Below, piece by piece: positions 63,759-64,000 of a DNA stretch of 64,000 nucleotides. Made by a program: the position numbers and the translations under genes. The DNA comes from Chlorella sorokiniana (Eukaryota > Chlorophyta > Trebouxiophyceae > Chlorellales > Chlorellaceae). Position 1 is the first letter of the stretch. Each line of letters starts with the position of its first letter. The notes under the pieces are model-generated. The model had not been told where the DNA came from. It saw nothing but the letters and a program-made list of their open reading frames with translations, and ran no database searches. The stretch spans positions 1,860,001-1,924,000 of the forward strand of contig CP084615.1 in NCBI GenBank assembly GCA_025917655.1, given 5' to 3'.

Positions 63759-64000
63759 GGTAGATGCCGCCTCAGCACGCTCGCCAGCAAGCCGATCTAG
63801 GCGCACATGCGGTTGTAAACAGGACAGCGGCAAGTCCAGACAGTCAGTCGTCGCCCTTCTGCCCTCGCTTCGCTCGGAGCTTCGACGATCTGCTGCAGGC
63901 GACCACTGTGGGCTGTGTGCGTGCACGGATTGAATGTTACGAGATACAGGGGGTCCAGGTAGGCATTCTCGTCGGCCTGAACATGTACAGCGCCTTTTCC
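63759..64000. other. Upstream region of the glycosyltransferase gene
   Basis: The last 242 bp should contain the promoter and 5' leader of the minus-strand glycosyltransferase. No other gene is visible before the window ends. Confidence 0.45.

Noticed and set aside
1-64000. tRNA, rRNA, CRISPR arrays, transposase or reverse-transcriptase genes
   Set aside because: I looked for T-loop-like GTTCRA motifs with paired arms, regularly spaced direct repeats, and DDE or reverse-transcriptase motifs, and saw none convincing.

Overview
The window is nuclear DNA of a green alga, most likely a GC-rich trebouxiophyte (Chlorella/Micractinium type). The evidence is dense, GC-rich genes split by many short spliceosomal introns, plus a gene set typical of the green lineage: a plastid-type sigma-70 factor with a Ser/Ala-rich leader, a GARP SHLQK transcription factor, an Alfin-like protein, a plant-type NDUFB2, and a plant-type DHQS-II. 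There is no operon structure, CRISPR array, tRNA, rRNA or intact transposon. I recognise about 25 genes on both strands. Almost all are broken into exons, so exon edges were placed by joining frames at GT/GC...AG sites and by family conservation.

Layout. 0-10 kb, plus strand: acetolactate decarboxylase (5' end outside the window), F-box/LRR protein, kynurenine-monooxygenase-like FAD enzyme, and an A20/OTUD7-type OTU protease. 10-16 kb, minus: GATA zinc-finger factor and an ASNSD1-like asparagine-synthetase-domain protein. 16-19 kb: GH99 endo-mannosidase (+) converging on a small OB-fold protein (-). 20-25.5 kb: plastid sigma factor (-), the mitochondrial complex I subunit NDUFB2 (-), and prefoldin subunit 1 (+). 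26-33 kb, minus: pyruvate kinase and a ZIP metal transporter. 33-41 kb: ribosomal protein uS2/RPSA (+), a SDHAF1-like LYR protein (-), an Alfin-like protein with a Tudor-like tail instead of a PHD finger (+), and 3-dehydroquinate synthase II (+). 42-49 kb: GARP factor (-), family-4-like glycosyltransferase (+), an unrecognised small protein (-), and a GTGACAC-rich repeat patch. 49-56.5 kb: acylaminoacyl-peptidase (-) and a TPR/PH-like protein (+). 57-64 kb, minus: a multi-pass AIG1/rolling-stone-like membrane protein with a duplicated exon pair, an unrecognised membrane protein, and a secreted or ER glycosyltransferase.

The genes are mostly independent housekeeping functions: respiration (NDUFB2, SDHAF1), glycolysis (pyruvate kinase), translation and folding (RPSA, prefoldin), plastid transcription (sigma), protein turnover (OTU, F-box, acyl-peptidase), glycan processing (GH99 and two glycosyltransferases), and chromatin or transcription factors (Alfin, GATA, GARP). 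Several divergent pairs share 200-400 bp promoters: ASNSD1/GH99, NDUFB2/PFDN1, ZIP/RPSA and SDHAF1/Alfin.

The sequence carries many single-base frame breaks inside otherwise conserved exons, often at G or C runs, which look like draft-assembly errors. The most interesting signals are the phase-matched duplicated exons at 57.8-58.15 kb (possible mutually exclusive splicing), a ~160-nt near-perfect hairpin inside a DHQS-II intron, the Alfin-Tudor architecture, and frequent GC-AG introns.
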